Shown piece by piece: positions 28,488-36,642 of a stretch of 64,000 bases of DNA. Under the pieces are notes generated by a model. The model was not told where the DNA came from and did not search any database. It saw nothing but the letters and a program-made list of their open reading frames with translations. The position numbers were made by a program, and so were the translations under genes. The DNA comes from Crocinitomicaceae bacterium TMED114 (lineage in GTDB: Bacteria > Bacteroidota > Bacteroidia > Flavobacteriales_D > Sanyastnellaceae). Numbering within the stretch: position 1 is the stretch's first letter; each line of letters starts with the position of its first letter. The stretch lies in contig NHFP02000003.1 in NCBI GenBank assembly GCA_002172485.2, positions 25,318 through 89,317 on the forward strand, read 5' to 3'.

Positions 28488-29666
28488 TCACTTGACAACC
28501 CGGAACCGCTGGGAACCGGCCTCGAGGACGTACATCCCGGCCGGCAAGCCGTCGATGCCGTCGATGCGGCCTTGGCCATCCGTCATCCCGCTGCGCACCA
28601 CCTGGCCGGACAGGGTCATCATCGTGTATGGCGCAGGCTGACCGCCCAGTCCCTCGAGGACCAGCCGGTGCTGAAAGGGGTTGGGCGACACCTGGATCAA
28701 CGCTCCATCGCGGTCCGTCACCGCGCTGACCGCGCTGCATCCGTCATGGAAGAACTCCCAGAGGATGCGGCTGGGCGAGACGCCGTCCATGTCCTGGCTG
28801 AACCAGACGTGGTTGCCGGGCGCACCGAATTCCTCCTCGACGGTGTAGAGGGACAGGCACGTGCCGTCGTTGCCACCGGAATAGGCATCGTGGACAACGT
28901 CGCCGCCATTGAGCGACGCAGTGGTCTGGCTGGCCGCGGGAATGCCATTGTGGTCGAGCCAGAGGTCTGCAATTTCAGCGACAGAGGCATACCATTCATT
29001 TCCGTTGTAGGGCAAATCGAAGTCCCCGACCCCGTGAAATATGATCACAGGAACTGGGTTGGACGGGTCACAGGTGTCAAACCCATCGAGCATCGCCCCG
29101 GACATCACGCCGACACCGGCCACCATGTCCCCGCGGGTGCACCCGACGCTGTAGGCCATCATGCCGCCGTTGCTGTAGCCCGCCACGTAGACTTCCCCGG
29201 CAGCCACATTGTGGTCCGCAGAGACGTCCGCGATGAGCTCTTGAGTGAAGTAGACGTCGTTGTTATACAGGTGATCCCCGGTTCCGTTGCCCGGCTCCCA
29301 ATACGTGGACTCCTTGGACGGCCGGTAGGCGCCCTGCGGGTAAGCCACGAGGAAACCCTCTTCATCGGCCAGCGCATTGAACCCCAAATATTGCCCGAGG
29401 TACTCCTCCCAGTCTGAGGCACAGTCTCCGAACGCGTGGTAGACGATGACGAGCGGCACGGCCTCCGCGGGATCATACCCGGCAGGCACATGCAGGATGT
29501 ACTCCCGCGACACTGTTTCCCCGTCTCCTCCCGTGGTGGGATAGGTCTCGGAAAACGACCGGTAACCCGGATGCTCGCAATTGAGGGTGCACACGGTGTC
29601 TGGGGTGGCCTGGGCCATCGCGCCAAGGGACAGGGCCAGCGCCATCAAGCTAAGGAGATGCTTCAT
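28488..29666 (-). CDS. Secreted PHB-depolymerase/feruloyl-esterase-like hydrolase with T9SS domain
   Basis: The 392-residue exported alpha/beta hydrolase belongs to the LpqC/CE1-like esterase group. After the signal peptide (MKHLLSLMALALSLGAMAQ) the core shows REYILHVPAGYDPAEAVPLV, the oxyanion-region YHAFGDCASDWEEYLG, and the nucleophile Ser in GYSNGGM near 183. PVIIFHGVGDFDLPYNGN contains the likely acid. The last 70 residues are a type A T9SS domain (IQVSPNPFQHRLVLEGLGGQ, DGLPAGMYVLEAG). It probably cleaves ester bonds in polymers outside the cell; the substrate is not determined. A TAATTTTTG box ends four bases before the ATG. Confidence 0.87.
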   Translation of the reverse strand: MKHLLSLMALALSLGAMAQATPDTVCTLNCEHPGYRSFSETYPTTGGDGETVSREYILHVPAGYDPAEAVPLVIVYHAFGDCASDWEEYLGQYLGFNALADEEGFLVAYPQGAYRPSKESTYWEPGNGTGDHLYNNDVYFTQELIADVSADHNVAAGEVYVAGYSNGGMMAYSVGCTRGDMVAGVGVMSGAMLDGFDTCDPSNPVPVIIFHGVGDFDLPYNGNEWYASVAEIADLWLDHNGIPAASQTTASLNGGDVVHDAYSGGNDGTCLSLYTVEEEFGAPGNHVWFSQDMDGVSPSRILWEFFHDGCSAVSAVTDRDGALIQVSPNPFQHRLVLEGLGGQPAPYTMMTLSGQVVRSGMTDGQGRIDGIDGLPAGMYVLEAGSQRFRVVK

Positions 29667-29765
29667 GGGGCAAAAATTAGAATGATTCCAACCAACTTCC
29701 AACCCTTGGCGGCGATCATCCTGATTGGCACTCAGGCGCCTGCATTCAAAAGGCGCAGGGGAGAA

Positions 29766-29796
29766 CGAAAAACGACCCCCGTGAGGAGGTCGTTTC
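29766..29796 (-). terminator. Terminator after tRNA-Pro
   Basis: Read on the minus strand, AACGACCTCC-TCAC-GGGGGTCGTT (one wobble) is followed by a T-run directly downstream of the tRNA. Confidence 0.8.
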
Positions 29797-29800
29797 GATG

Positions 29801-29873
29801 TCGGGACAGCAGGACTCGAACCTGCGATCTCCTGCTCCCAAAGCAGGCGCCTTACCAACTGGGCCATGTCCCG
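29801..29873 (-). tRNA. tRNA-Pro (TGG)
   Basis: The 73-nt gene folds into a full cloverleaf. Acceptor CGGGACA pairs with TGTCCCG, the anticodon stem is CCTGC/GCAGG with loop TTTGGGA (anticodon TGG), and the T arm is GCAGG-TTCGAGT-CCTGC. The discriminator base is A and no CCA is encoded. Confidence 0.97.
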
Positions 29874-29968
29874 AGCGGGCGGCGAAGATACAACACTTCT
29901 TCGCCCGCCCGGACCATGAATCCACCCGGTTGTGTGCCAGGTCAAAGAGCACCCAAGAGCCGGATGCG

Positions 29969-31246
29969 TTACGCTTTGCTGTTGGCGGGAAGCACGCGGT
30001 TCAGGATCAAGGCCACCACGAGGCCGATGCCGAGTCCCTTGAGCAGGTCGATGAAGACAATGGCCAGAATCGTCACCACGAACGGGATGAACACCGCCAT
30101 GCCGCTGTTGAACATCTTCTTGAAGGTGGCCGGCTTGGCGAGTTTATACCCCACCACAAAGAGCACAGCTGCGAGGCTGCCCAACGGGATGTAGGTCAGG
30201 AGAGTGGGGGCCAGCAAGAAGAACACCAAGAGCCAGGCCCCGTGGAAGATGGCGCTCATTTTGGTGGCGTTGCCGGTCTGGATGTTGGCAGAGGAACGCA
30301 CGATCACCTGGGTAATGGGGAGTCCGCCAATCAATCCGCTGACCGTGTTGCCGACCCCTTGGGCCAACAGCTCGCGGTTGGTGGGCGTGATGCGCTTCGC
30401 GGGGTCCAACTTGTCTGTGGCCTCGACGCACAGCAGCGTCTCCAAGCTCGCCACGATGGCGATGGTGGCCCCCAAAATCCAGATGGCGCTGTCGCCGATG
30501 GCCGAGAAATCGGGGAAGGTGAGCAGGGAACCCCACGCCGAGGGGTCAATGCCACTGGCGGCGTGATCGGTCGGGACGTCCACCAATTGCTTGGCGGTCA
30601 AAGCAGCCCCTCCGCTCTGGGTCACAAGGTTGACCACCACACCTGCCATCACGGCCACCAGGGAGCCCGACAGCACCTTCGTGAAGGCTTGGGCCTTCAT
30701 GAAAGGGGTCTCCCACAACACCAGAATGGCGAGGCACACGCCTGTGACGGTGATCGCCGTGGGCGCCGCGTAAGCCAGGTTGTCCCCGAGAAGCAACAGG
30801 ACGTCGAACACCTTGTCGGCCTTGGTTGTGCCTTCTGCCCCAGCGTAGCCGAGACCGTGGGGGATTTGCTTGATGAAAATGATGATGCCGATGGCAGCCA
30901 GCATGCCCTGGATGACGCTGGAGGGGAAATACTTGCCAATGATGCCGGCGCGGGCAATGCCCAGAACGAGTTGTGCCAGACCGCCGATGACGACCGCCAC
31001 CAAGAAGGCTTCAAAGCCGACGTCTTGAATGCCATCGTACACGATCACCGCCAATCCGGCGGCTGGACCGGACACGCCCACATGGCTTCCGGAAATGGGG
31101 GCGACGATGAGGCCGCCGATGATGCCGGCAATCAAGCCAGCGATGGGTGCCGCGCCTGAAGCCAAGGCAATGCCGAGGCAGAGGGGAAGGGCGACGAGAA
31201 AGACAACGAGAGAGGCAGGAAGGTCCTGCTTGAGGTGGTTGAACAT
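29969..31246 (-). CDS. SulP-family anion transporter lacking a STAS domain
   Basis: A 425-residue polytopic membrane protein with the SulP/SLC26 core: SLVVFLVALPLCLGIALASG, the conserved APISGSHVGVSGPAAGLAV, GLAQLVLGIARAG and a GLPITQVIVRSSANIQTG segment. It ends right after the last helix (GLGIGLVVALILNRVLPANS), so the cytoplasmic STAS domain of typical 550-residue SulP proteins is missing. Such forms are common in Bacteroidota and may carry bicarbonate or sulfate, but the substrate cannot be read from the sequence. The ATG at 31246 (MFNHLKQD) is preferred over a TTG two codons upstream. Confidence 0.9.
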   Translation of the reverse strand: MFNHLKQDLPASLVVFLVALPLCLGIALASGAAPIAGLIAGIIGGLIVAPISGSHVGVSGPAAGLAVIVYDGIQDVGFEAFLVAVVIGGLAQLVLGIARAGIIGKYFPSSVIQGMLAAIGIIIFIKQIPHGLGYAGAEGTTKADKVFDVLLLLGDNLAYAAPTAITVTGVCLAILVLWETPFMKAQAFTKVLSGSLVAVMAGVVVNLVTQSGGAALTAKQLVDVPTDHAASGIDPSAWGSLLTFPDFSAIGDSAIWILGATIAIVASLETLLCVEATDKLDPAKRITPTNRELLAQGVGNTVSGLIGGLPITQVIVRSSANIQTGNATKMSAIFHGAWLLVFFLLAPTLLTYIPLGSLAAVLFVVGYKLAKPATFKKMFNSGMAVFIPFVVTILAIVFIDLLKGLGIGLVVALILNRVLPANSKA

Positions 31247-31324
31247 GTTCAAGGGGTTGGGAAAGGAAATGGGGGCAGATGGTGAAGCGATTTCACCGCG
31301 AGACGGGGGCCTGACGGCCCGGTG

Positions 31325-31648
31325 TCAGCCCCATTCCGGAGGTTCCCAAATGCGCGCCATCACCAGCGCTTGGAAGGCTCCGGGTGGCGCGATGTCATGT
31401 CGGTGCTGTGCCTCGAATGCGGCGTGTCGGTGGCGGGCGGCGAGCAAGGCCTCGAGCTCCTTCTGGCCCTCCTTTTCTTTTTGAGCCTCTCGCTCCTCTT
31501 CAGATTCCTCGGACTCCTCGCCTTCAAAATCGACGCAGACGATGGCCTGTCCATCGAGGGCCCCGGCGCTCTGCGCCACCTCCATGGCGACACATCCGGC
31601 CAACAACAGGCCGAACAACATCATGGCGGGGAATCGCAGTGCGCTCAT
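31325..31648 (-). CDS. Small lipoprotein with Glu/Lys-rich segment
   Basis: The 107-residue frame begins MSALRFPAMMLFGLLLAGC with lipobox LLAGC. It is followed by a strongly charged coiled-coil-like stretch (SEESEEEREAQKEKEGQKEL) and a His-rich C-terminal part. No family is recognised. A TTTCTTTG box six bases before the ATG and the good lipoprotein signal support it as real. It sits between sulP and the divergent pirin gene. Confidence 0.6.
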   Translation of the reverse strand: MSALRFPAMMLFGLLLAGCVAMEVAQSAGALDGQAIVCVDFEGEESEESEEEREAQKEKEGQKELEALLAARHRHAAFEAQHRHDIAPPGAFQALVMARIWEPPEWG

Positions 31649-31738
31649 CGGGTACAAAGAAACTTCACCTTGCCCTTCCTGTTGAACCCACGGGCACCAG
31701 TTTCACCCCCTTTTGCAAACACAGCTCAACTTCGCACC

Positions 31739-32602
31739 ATGGCCTCTCCCACCCTGCTCCGGCTCGTACCGGCCCACGACGAACCCATCGGCGGACTTCT
31801 GACCCAACGCGCCTTCCCCACCGGCGCCTTGCCCGACCTGAATCCGTTCCTGTTCCTGAACCACCATGGGCCGCAGACCTACGGACCGAACAACCCAGGC
31901 TTGCCTTTTGGGCCGCACCCGCACAAAGGCTTTGAGACCCTGACCTTCATCGAGGAGGGCCAGCTCGCCCACCGCGACTCCACGGGCGGATCGCACGTCA
32001 GCGGCCCGGGCGGCGTCCAATGGATGACCGCCGGCAGCGGCATCGTCCACACGGAAGTGTCGCCCGAAGGCTTCAAACGGGACGGCGGCCCGTGCCACCT
32101 GCTGCAACTCTGGATGAACCTGCCCGCTGCTCAAAAAGGCGTCTCGCCGAGCTACCGCAGCCTGGAAGCTGGGGAGCTGGCCGTGAAGGAGGGCGACGGC
32201 TGGCGCCTCGAGGTCATCTCCGGCATCACCGAAATCGAGGGCACCACCGTGCAAGGCCCCATCGACGCTTTGACCGGGCTCTTCACCTCCCGCGTGAAGC
32301 TGACCGCTGGGGCCTCGCTCACCTTGCGCGTACCGCCTGGCCGCACGCTGCTCGCCTACCCCGTCTCGGGATCCGTGCGCTGTGGCGATGCGACCTTGAA
32401 GCCCTTCGCCACGCCAGTGTTTGATCGGGATGGCGGCGACTTGGTGCTCGAAGGACTGGAAGACAGCACGTTGCTGCTCTGCCACGGTGACCCCATCGCC
32501 GAGCCAGTGGTGGCCTACGGGCCTTTCGTCATGAACACGGAAGAGGAGATCCACACCGCATTTGCCGAGTTCCGGGCCGGGAAATACGGCCACGTGGACT
32601 GA
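31739..32602 (+). CDS. Pirin family protein
   Basis: The 287-residue double-cupin protein has metal-ligand motifs typical of pirins: GPHPHKGFETLTFIEEG (two His) and SGIVHTEVSPEGF (His/Glu). The block GGVQWMTAGSG and the late ALTGLFTSRVKLTAGASLTL cupin are also family features. Some pirins act as quercetin 2,3-dioxygenases and others as redox-sensing cofactors; this sequence alone does not decide. The gene stands alone and ends at an intrinsic terminator. Confidence 0.92.
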   Translation: MASPTLLRLVPAHDEPIGGLLTQRAFPTGALPDLNPFLFLNHHGPQTYGPNNPGLPFGPHPHKGFETLTFIEEGQLAHRDSTGGSHVSGPGGVQWMTAGSGIVHTEVSPEGFKRDGGPCHLLQLWMNLPAAQKGVSPSYRSLEAGELAVKEGDGWRLEVISGITEIEGTTVQGPIDALTGLFTSRVKLTAGASLTLRVPPGRTLLAYPVSGSVRCGDATLKPFATPVFDRDGGDLVLEGLEDSTLLLCHGDPIAEPVVAYGPFVMNTEEEIHTAFAEFRAGKYGHVD

Positions 32603-32610
32603 AGCGCAGC

Positions 32611-32639
32611 AAAAAGCCCGACCTGTGGGGCCGGGCTTT
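32611..32639 (+). terminator. Terminator after the pirin gene
   Basis: AGCCCG and CGGGCT pair around an ACCTGTGGGGC loop, with A5 before and TTTC after. It lies just past the pirin stop and before the opposite-strand tRNA-Ser. Confidence 0.7.
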
Positions 32640-32644
32640 CGTTG

Positions 32645-32729
32645 CGGAGAGACCGAGATTCGAACTCGGGGACCAAAAATATCGGTCACAGCTTAGCAGG
32701 CTGCTGCATTACCACTCTGCCACCTCTCC
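32645..32729 (-). tRNA. tRNA-Ser (GCT)
   Basis: The 85-nt class II tRNA has acceptor GGAGAGG/TCTCTCC and anticodon stem CAGC/GCTG with loop CTGCTAA (anticodon GCT). It has a long variable arm (GACCGATATTTTTGGTC) and T arm CCGAG-TTCGAAT-CTCGG. Discriminator G, as usual for serine. Confidence 0.97.
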
Positions 32730-32889
32730 ATTTTCGCATTCCCTTCGGAAAGTGGACCGCGAATTTACGGAAAACCTGTCGGTGATGGGCAATGGACTTC
32801 TCAGAAAGCACTTCCGTACCGGCGATGAGCGAACTGTGGACCACGCACACAAACTCCCGACCAAAAAGCCATAAACTGTCGTTTCCTCA

Positions 32890-32904
32890 GTGTATTTTGT
32901 ACAC
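32890..32904 (+). promoter_or_regulatory. GTGTAT-N3-GTACAC site before the 32924 gene
   Basis: GTGTATTTTGTACAC differs from the rhodopsin upstream palindrome only in one arm base and the spacer, and lies 19 bases before the ATG (21 at the rhodopsin). It includes TATTTTG, a -7-like element. Both sites are also preceded by AGTG and followed by an AACCnTAC block. Confidence 0.4.
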
Positions 32905-32923
32905 TTCTAGAACCTTACTTACC

Positions 32924-35632
32924 ATGTTTCTTCAGTTTCACCGGGCCGTTTGCTTGCTTTTTGCCGCTGCGGCCTTCCTCTGGTCCAGCGCGGCTGCCCA
33001 GTCCACCATCGCCGAATGCAGCCTCTTTGCTGACGGTCCCAATGCCAATTGGACCCGTGTCCTGACTTTGACCACGGCCAGCGACGCCGGGAGTGCCGAC
33101 GCCCAGTCCTTTTCCATCAACATCACCTCCCTTCCTGCGGAGGGTGCCAACTACCGTGTCTTCAAGACCACAGCCAATGGCAGCAGCTTCTTCGGCAACC
33201 CCCAAGCCCTCTCCATCGGTGAGAATGGAGCCACCATTGCCGCGGTTGCCTTCGACCGCGCGGTGAAAATTCAGTTCTCCAGCGGAGACATCGGGTTTGA
33301 TGCCCTCAGCATCAATGATGAAGCCCAGAACGACTGCTTCCCGGATTCCGATGCCGGGACGGCCATCAGCGCCTGTCCCGCCCAATTCGGAGCGGGCGCC
33401 AACGCCAACTGGGCCCACGTTCTGACACTGACCACGGCCAGCGATGCCGGCAGCTCTGCCGCCCAGTCGTTCTCCATGAATGTCACCTCCCTCCCGACCG
33501 GTGGTGCCAACTACCGGGTCTACAAGACGACCGCCAACGGAAGCGACTTCTTCGGCAACCCTCAAGCCCTCTCGATCGGTGACAACAGCGCCACCATCGC
33601 CGGAGTCGCGTTCGACCGGACAGTGAGGATTCAATTCTCCAGCGGAGACGTTCAATTCGACGCCCTCACCGTGAATGGCGAAGCCGCCCTCTGTGAGGAG
33701 GCCCCCGCTCCCGCCACGGCACCTTCAAACAGCCCTGCGGACCCCACGGCAGACGCTGCCGATGTGGCGTCTGTATACAGCGGCAGCTACACCAGCATCG
33801 CGACCAACTTGAACCCTTGGTGGTGGCAGTCTGGGGATGTCGACACCGAATTTGACCCTGGCACCGGCAACCTCGCGCTTCACTATTCCAACTTCAACTA
33901 TCAGGGAACGGATTTGACCGCATCCAACCTCTCCGGCATGACCCACGTTCACATAGACGTCTGGGTGGCCGAAGCCAATTCGGACCGCATGCTCAAGTTC
34001 TCCCCGATCAACAATGGCACCGGAACAGGTGAGTGGCTTGTCGAAGTCCCCACCACGCCGGGCGCCTGGAACAGCGTGGACCTTCCAAAGTCCGCCTTTG
34101 AGGGCATGACGTGGGACAACATCTACCAGATGAAGTTCGATGGTCAGTTCAATTCCGACGGCTCTGCCAATGGCGACGGATGGGACATCTACTTGGACAA
34201 CGTCTACTTCTACAACGACGGAAGCGGCACGGAAGTGGAAGTGCCCTACGTGGATGTGACGTTCTCTGTCAATACGGACAACATCACCGTGGGCCCGAAC
34301 GGCATGTACGTCGGCGGTGGATTCCTCGGCGGATCCGACGCCTACGCCCTGACCGACAACGGTGACAACAACTGGTCCACCACGATCCCCATCGTGTCCG
34401 GCACCTCCGGCCACTGGGTCTTCTTCAACAGCCCGACCCACGGCGGCGACTGGGGCACCAAAGAGGACCTCGGCGGCCTCGACTGCGGTGACCCGAACGC
34501 CTTCAACGACCGTTTCCTGCCGACCGTGACCGAACCGACGACGGAGGAGTACTGCTTCGGCACGTGTGACGCCAGCTGCCCGCCGCCGCCCAGCGTCTTC
34601 CACGACGTGACCTTCTCCGTCAACACCGACAACATCACCGTGGGCCCGAACGGCATGTACGTCGGCGGTGGATTCCTCGGCGGATCCGACGCTTATGCCC
34701 TGACCGACAACGGCGACAACAATTGGTCCACGACCATCTCCCTGGCAGAAGGCACCTCTGGCCACTGGGTCTTCTTCAACAGCCCGACCCACGGCGGCGA
34801 CTGGGGCACCAAAGAGGAACTCGGCGGTCTCGACTGCGGTGACCCGAACGCCTTCAACGACCGTTTCCTGCCGGCCGTGACCGCACCGACGACGGAGGAG
34901 TACTGCTTCGGCACGTGTGACGTGGCCTGCGCTCCTCCGCCCCCGCCAGCGGAAATCTTCAACGTGACGTTCCGTGTGGACATGAACAACTTCGACGGAG
35001 ATTTCGGCGTGGTCAACGTCAACGGCACCTTCAACGGCTGGTGTGGTGGCTGCAACCCGATGTCCGACGACGATGCCGACGGTGTCTACGAGGTGACCCT
35101 GCCCATCGAGGAAGGCACCATCGAGTACAAATTCACCCTCGACGGATGGAGCCAGCAAGAAGTTTTCGAGCCTGGCGGATCGTGCACGACGACGATTGAC
35201 GGGTTCACCAACCGCAGCCTGACCATCGACGCCGACACCGACCTGGCCGTCGTCTGCTACAACAGCTGCGACGCCTGCCCGCCGGTGGCCGGATGCATGG
35301 ACATCAGCGCTTGCAATTACAACGCCGATGCAGAGGTCGACGACGCTTCCTGTACCTACCCCGCTCACGCCAACTTCGACTGCGACGGCAACTGCTACAA
35401 TGACGCGGACGGCGACGGCATCTGTGACGAACTCGAAGGGCTGGTTCCAGAACTCGAGACCGCTTGCGGCCACGGCACGGTATGGGATGACAGTCTCGGC
35501 CAGTGCGTCATGGACGTGCAGTGCCAGGGTGACATCAACCTCGACGGCGCCATCACCGCCGGTGACGTCCTCCTGATGCTCACCAACTTCGGCACCTGGT
35601 GCCCGGGCCACGGCCCCGACGCCGGCGAATGA
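32924..35632 (+). CDS. Large secreted multidomain carbohydrate-binding-like protein with dockerin-like tail
   Basis: The 902-residue exported protein (signal peptide ending SSAAAQS) is a string of modules. Two copies of a domain (about 28-135 and 149-258; LTTASDAGSADAQSFSINIT) also occur in the protein at 1-2564. A galactose-binding-like region follows at 285-435 (NLNPWWWQSGDVDTEFDPGT). Two near-identical 117-residue units (443-677) resemble starch-binding E-set domains. A CBM48-like domain comes next (VNVNGTFNGWCGGCNPM). One 21-residue Cys motif and a tail GDINLDGAITAGDVLLMLTN complete it. No catalytic domain is seen, so binding of polysaccharide at the cell surface is the best guess. The start at 32924 is chosen for its signal peptide. 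Confidence 0.85.
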   Translation: MFLQFHRAVCLLFAAAAFLWSSAAAQSTIAECSLFADGPNANWTRVLTLTTASDAGSADAQSFSINITSLPAEGANYRVFKTTANGSSFFGNPQALSIGENGATIAAVAFDRAVKIQFSSGDIGFDALSINDEAQNDCFPDSDAGTAISACPAQFGAGANANWAHVLTLTTASDAGSSAAQSFSMNVTSLPTGGANYRVYKTTANGSDFFGNPQALSIGDNSATIAGVAFDRTVRIQFSSGDVQFDALTVNGEAALCEEAPAPATAPSNSPADPTADAADVASVYSGSYTSIATNLNPWWWQSGDVDTEFDPGTGNLALHYSNFNYQGTDLTASNLSGMTHVHIDVWVAEANSDRMLKFSPINNGTGTGEWLVEVPTTPGAWNSVDLPKSAFEGMTWDNIYQMKFDGQFNSDGSANGDGWDIYLDNVYFYNDGSGTEVEVPYVDVTFSVNTDNITVGPNGMYVGGGFLGGSDAYALTDNGDNNWSTTIPIVSGTSGHWVFFNSPTHGGDWGTKEDLGGLDCGDPNAFNDRFLPTVTEPTTEEYCFGTCDASCPPPPSVFHDVTFSVNTDNITVGPNGMYVGGGFLGGSDAYALTDNGDNNWSTTISLAEGTSGHWVFFNSPTHGGDWGTKEELGGLDCGDPNAFNDRFLPAVTAPTTEEYCFGTCDVACAPPPPPAEIFNVTFRVDMNNFDGDFGVVNVNGTFNGWCGGCNPMSDDDADGVYEVTLPIEEGTIEYKFTLDGWSQQEVFEPGGSCTTTIDGFTNRSLTIDADTDLAVVCYNSCDACPPVAGCMDISACNYNADAEVDDASCTYPAHANFDCDGNCYNDADGDGICDELEGLVPELETACGHGTVWDDSLGQCVMDVQCQGDINLDGAITAGDVLLMLTNFGTWCPGHGPDAGE
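34253..34954 (+). repeat. Tandem duplication, two 351-bp units
   Basis: Two adjacent in-frame copies (34253-34603 and 34604-34954) encode almost the same 117 residues, starting VTFSVNTDNITVGPNGMYVG. Long DNA stretches are base-identical, which points to a recent internal duplication or ongoing gene conversion. A third, diverged unit begins at about 34961. Confidence 0.9.
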
Positions 35633-35651
35633 TCTCCATCCAATTGCCAAG

Positions 35652-35685
35652 AAAAAAGGGGGCTGCACGTGCAGCCCCCTTTTTT
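35652..35685. terminator. Perfect 17-bp palindromic terminator
   Basis: A6-G5-CTGCAC is followed immediately by its exact complement GTGCAG-C5-T6. It is symmetrical, so it can work in both directions, but only the large secreted-protein gene ends here. Confidence 0.85.
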
Positions 35686-35738
35686 GTGTCCGACGCTGAC
35701 CCCGACGGCCGGTCCATTCGACGCATCTTCGCTAGACG

Positions 35739-36635
35739 ATGAAGCTTTACAACCCCCGGGCGTGGTTCGCCCTCATTTTCGAGTTCCACCGGAGCGACAC
35801 GTTCCGCAAGATGATCTGGGTGCTCGTCGTGTTTGCACTCTACGCCTTCGGCTTGACGTGGGCGGAGATTCAATTCCGCGACCACTTCCCTTTCCACAGC
35901 ACGATTGCCGTGCATTCGCTGCTCGGCTTCATCATGGGTCTGCTGCTGGTGTTCCGGACCAACACGGCCTACGACCGCTGGTGGGAAGGCCGGAAGCAAT
36001 GGGGTGCCCTGGTCAATTCGACCCGGCATTTCGCCTACCAACTCGCCGCGCTCCTGCCGGGCCCGGAATACGCTGAGGACCGCGCCGCCCTGACCCGGCT
36101 GATCGCCGCCTATCCCTCCGCCCTGCGGCATCACCTGCGCCGCCAGGCCCCGGCCGAAACGCTGCGGAACCTGGCCGCCGACGCACCCCACGGCCTGCAA
36201 CCGGGCGACCTGGCGGTCGACGCTCCCCAGCACGTTCCCAACGCCATTGCAGCCGAGCTCTACCGCCGCATCGCCGGATGGAACCGAAGCGGCGCGATCA
36301 CCGGTGAAATGCTCATCAACCTCAACAAGGAGCTCGCCCGGTTCACCGACATCACGGGGGCCTGCGAGCGCATCCTCAAAACGCCGATTCCGTTTGGCTA
36401 CAACCTCTTCATCAAGAAGTTCATCTTCGCCTATACGGTCACGCTGCCGCTTGGCCTCGTCGATTCGTTCGGCTGGTGGTCCGCCCCGCTCAGCGTGTTT
36501 GTGCTGTACGTCTTCGGATCGCTGGAATTGCTGGCGGAGGAAATCGAGGAGCCGTTCGGGCTGGACGCCAACGACCTGCCCACCGACCCGCTGGCGGATA
36601 CCATGCGGACCAATGTGGCAGAACTCCTGAAATGA
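35739..36635 (+). CDS. Bestrophin-family membrane protein
   Basis: The 298-residue protein matches prokaryotic bestrophins (UPF0187), which form pentameric ion channels. It shows the signature start (MKLYNPRAWFALIFEFHRSD), HSLLGFIMGLLLVFRTNTAY, DRWWEGRKQWGALVNSTRH and, late, the ELLAEEIEEPFGLDANDLP loop. Bacterial members conduct cations, eukaryotic ones anions. It is monocistronic, ending seven bases from the convergent gapN stop. Confidence 0.92.
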   Translation: MKLYNPRAWFALIFEFHRSDTFRKMIWVLVVFALYAFGLTWAEIQFRDHFPFHSTIAVHSLLGFIMGLLLVFRTNTAYDRWWEGRKQWGALVNSTRHFAYQLAALLPGPEYAEDRAALTRLIAAYPSALRHHLRRQAPAETLRNLAADAPHGLQPGDLAVDAPQHVPNAIAAELYRRIAGWNRSGAITGEMLINLNKELARFTDITGACERILKTPIPFGYNLFIKKFIFAYTVTLPLGLVDSFGWWSAPLSVFVLYVFGSLELLAEEIEEPFGLDANDLPTDPLADTMRTNVAELLK

Positions 36636-36642
36636 CCTCCGG

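Noticed and set aside
34253-34954. Possible CRISPR-like or mobile repeat
   Set aside because: The repeats are 351 bp, in frame and directly adjacent with no spacers, inside one protein-coding gene.
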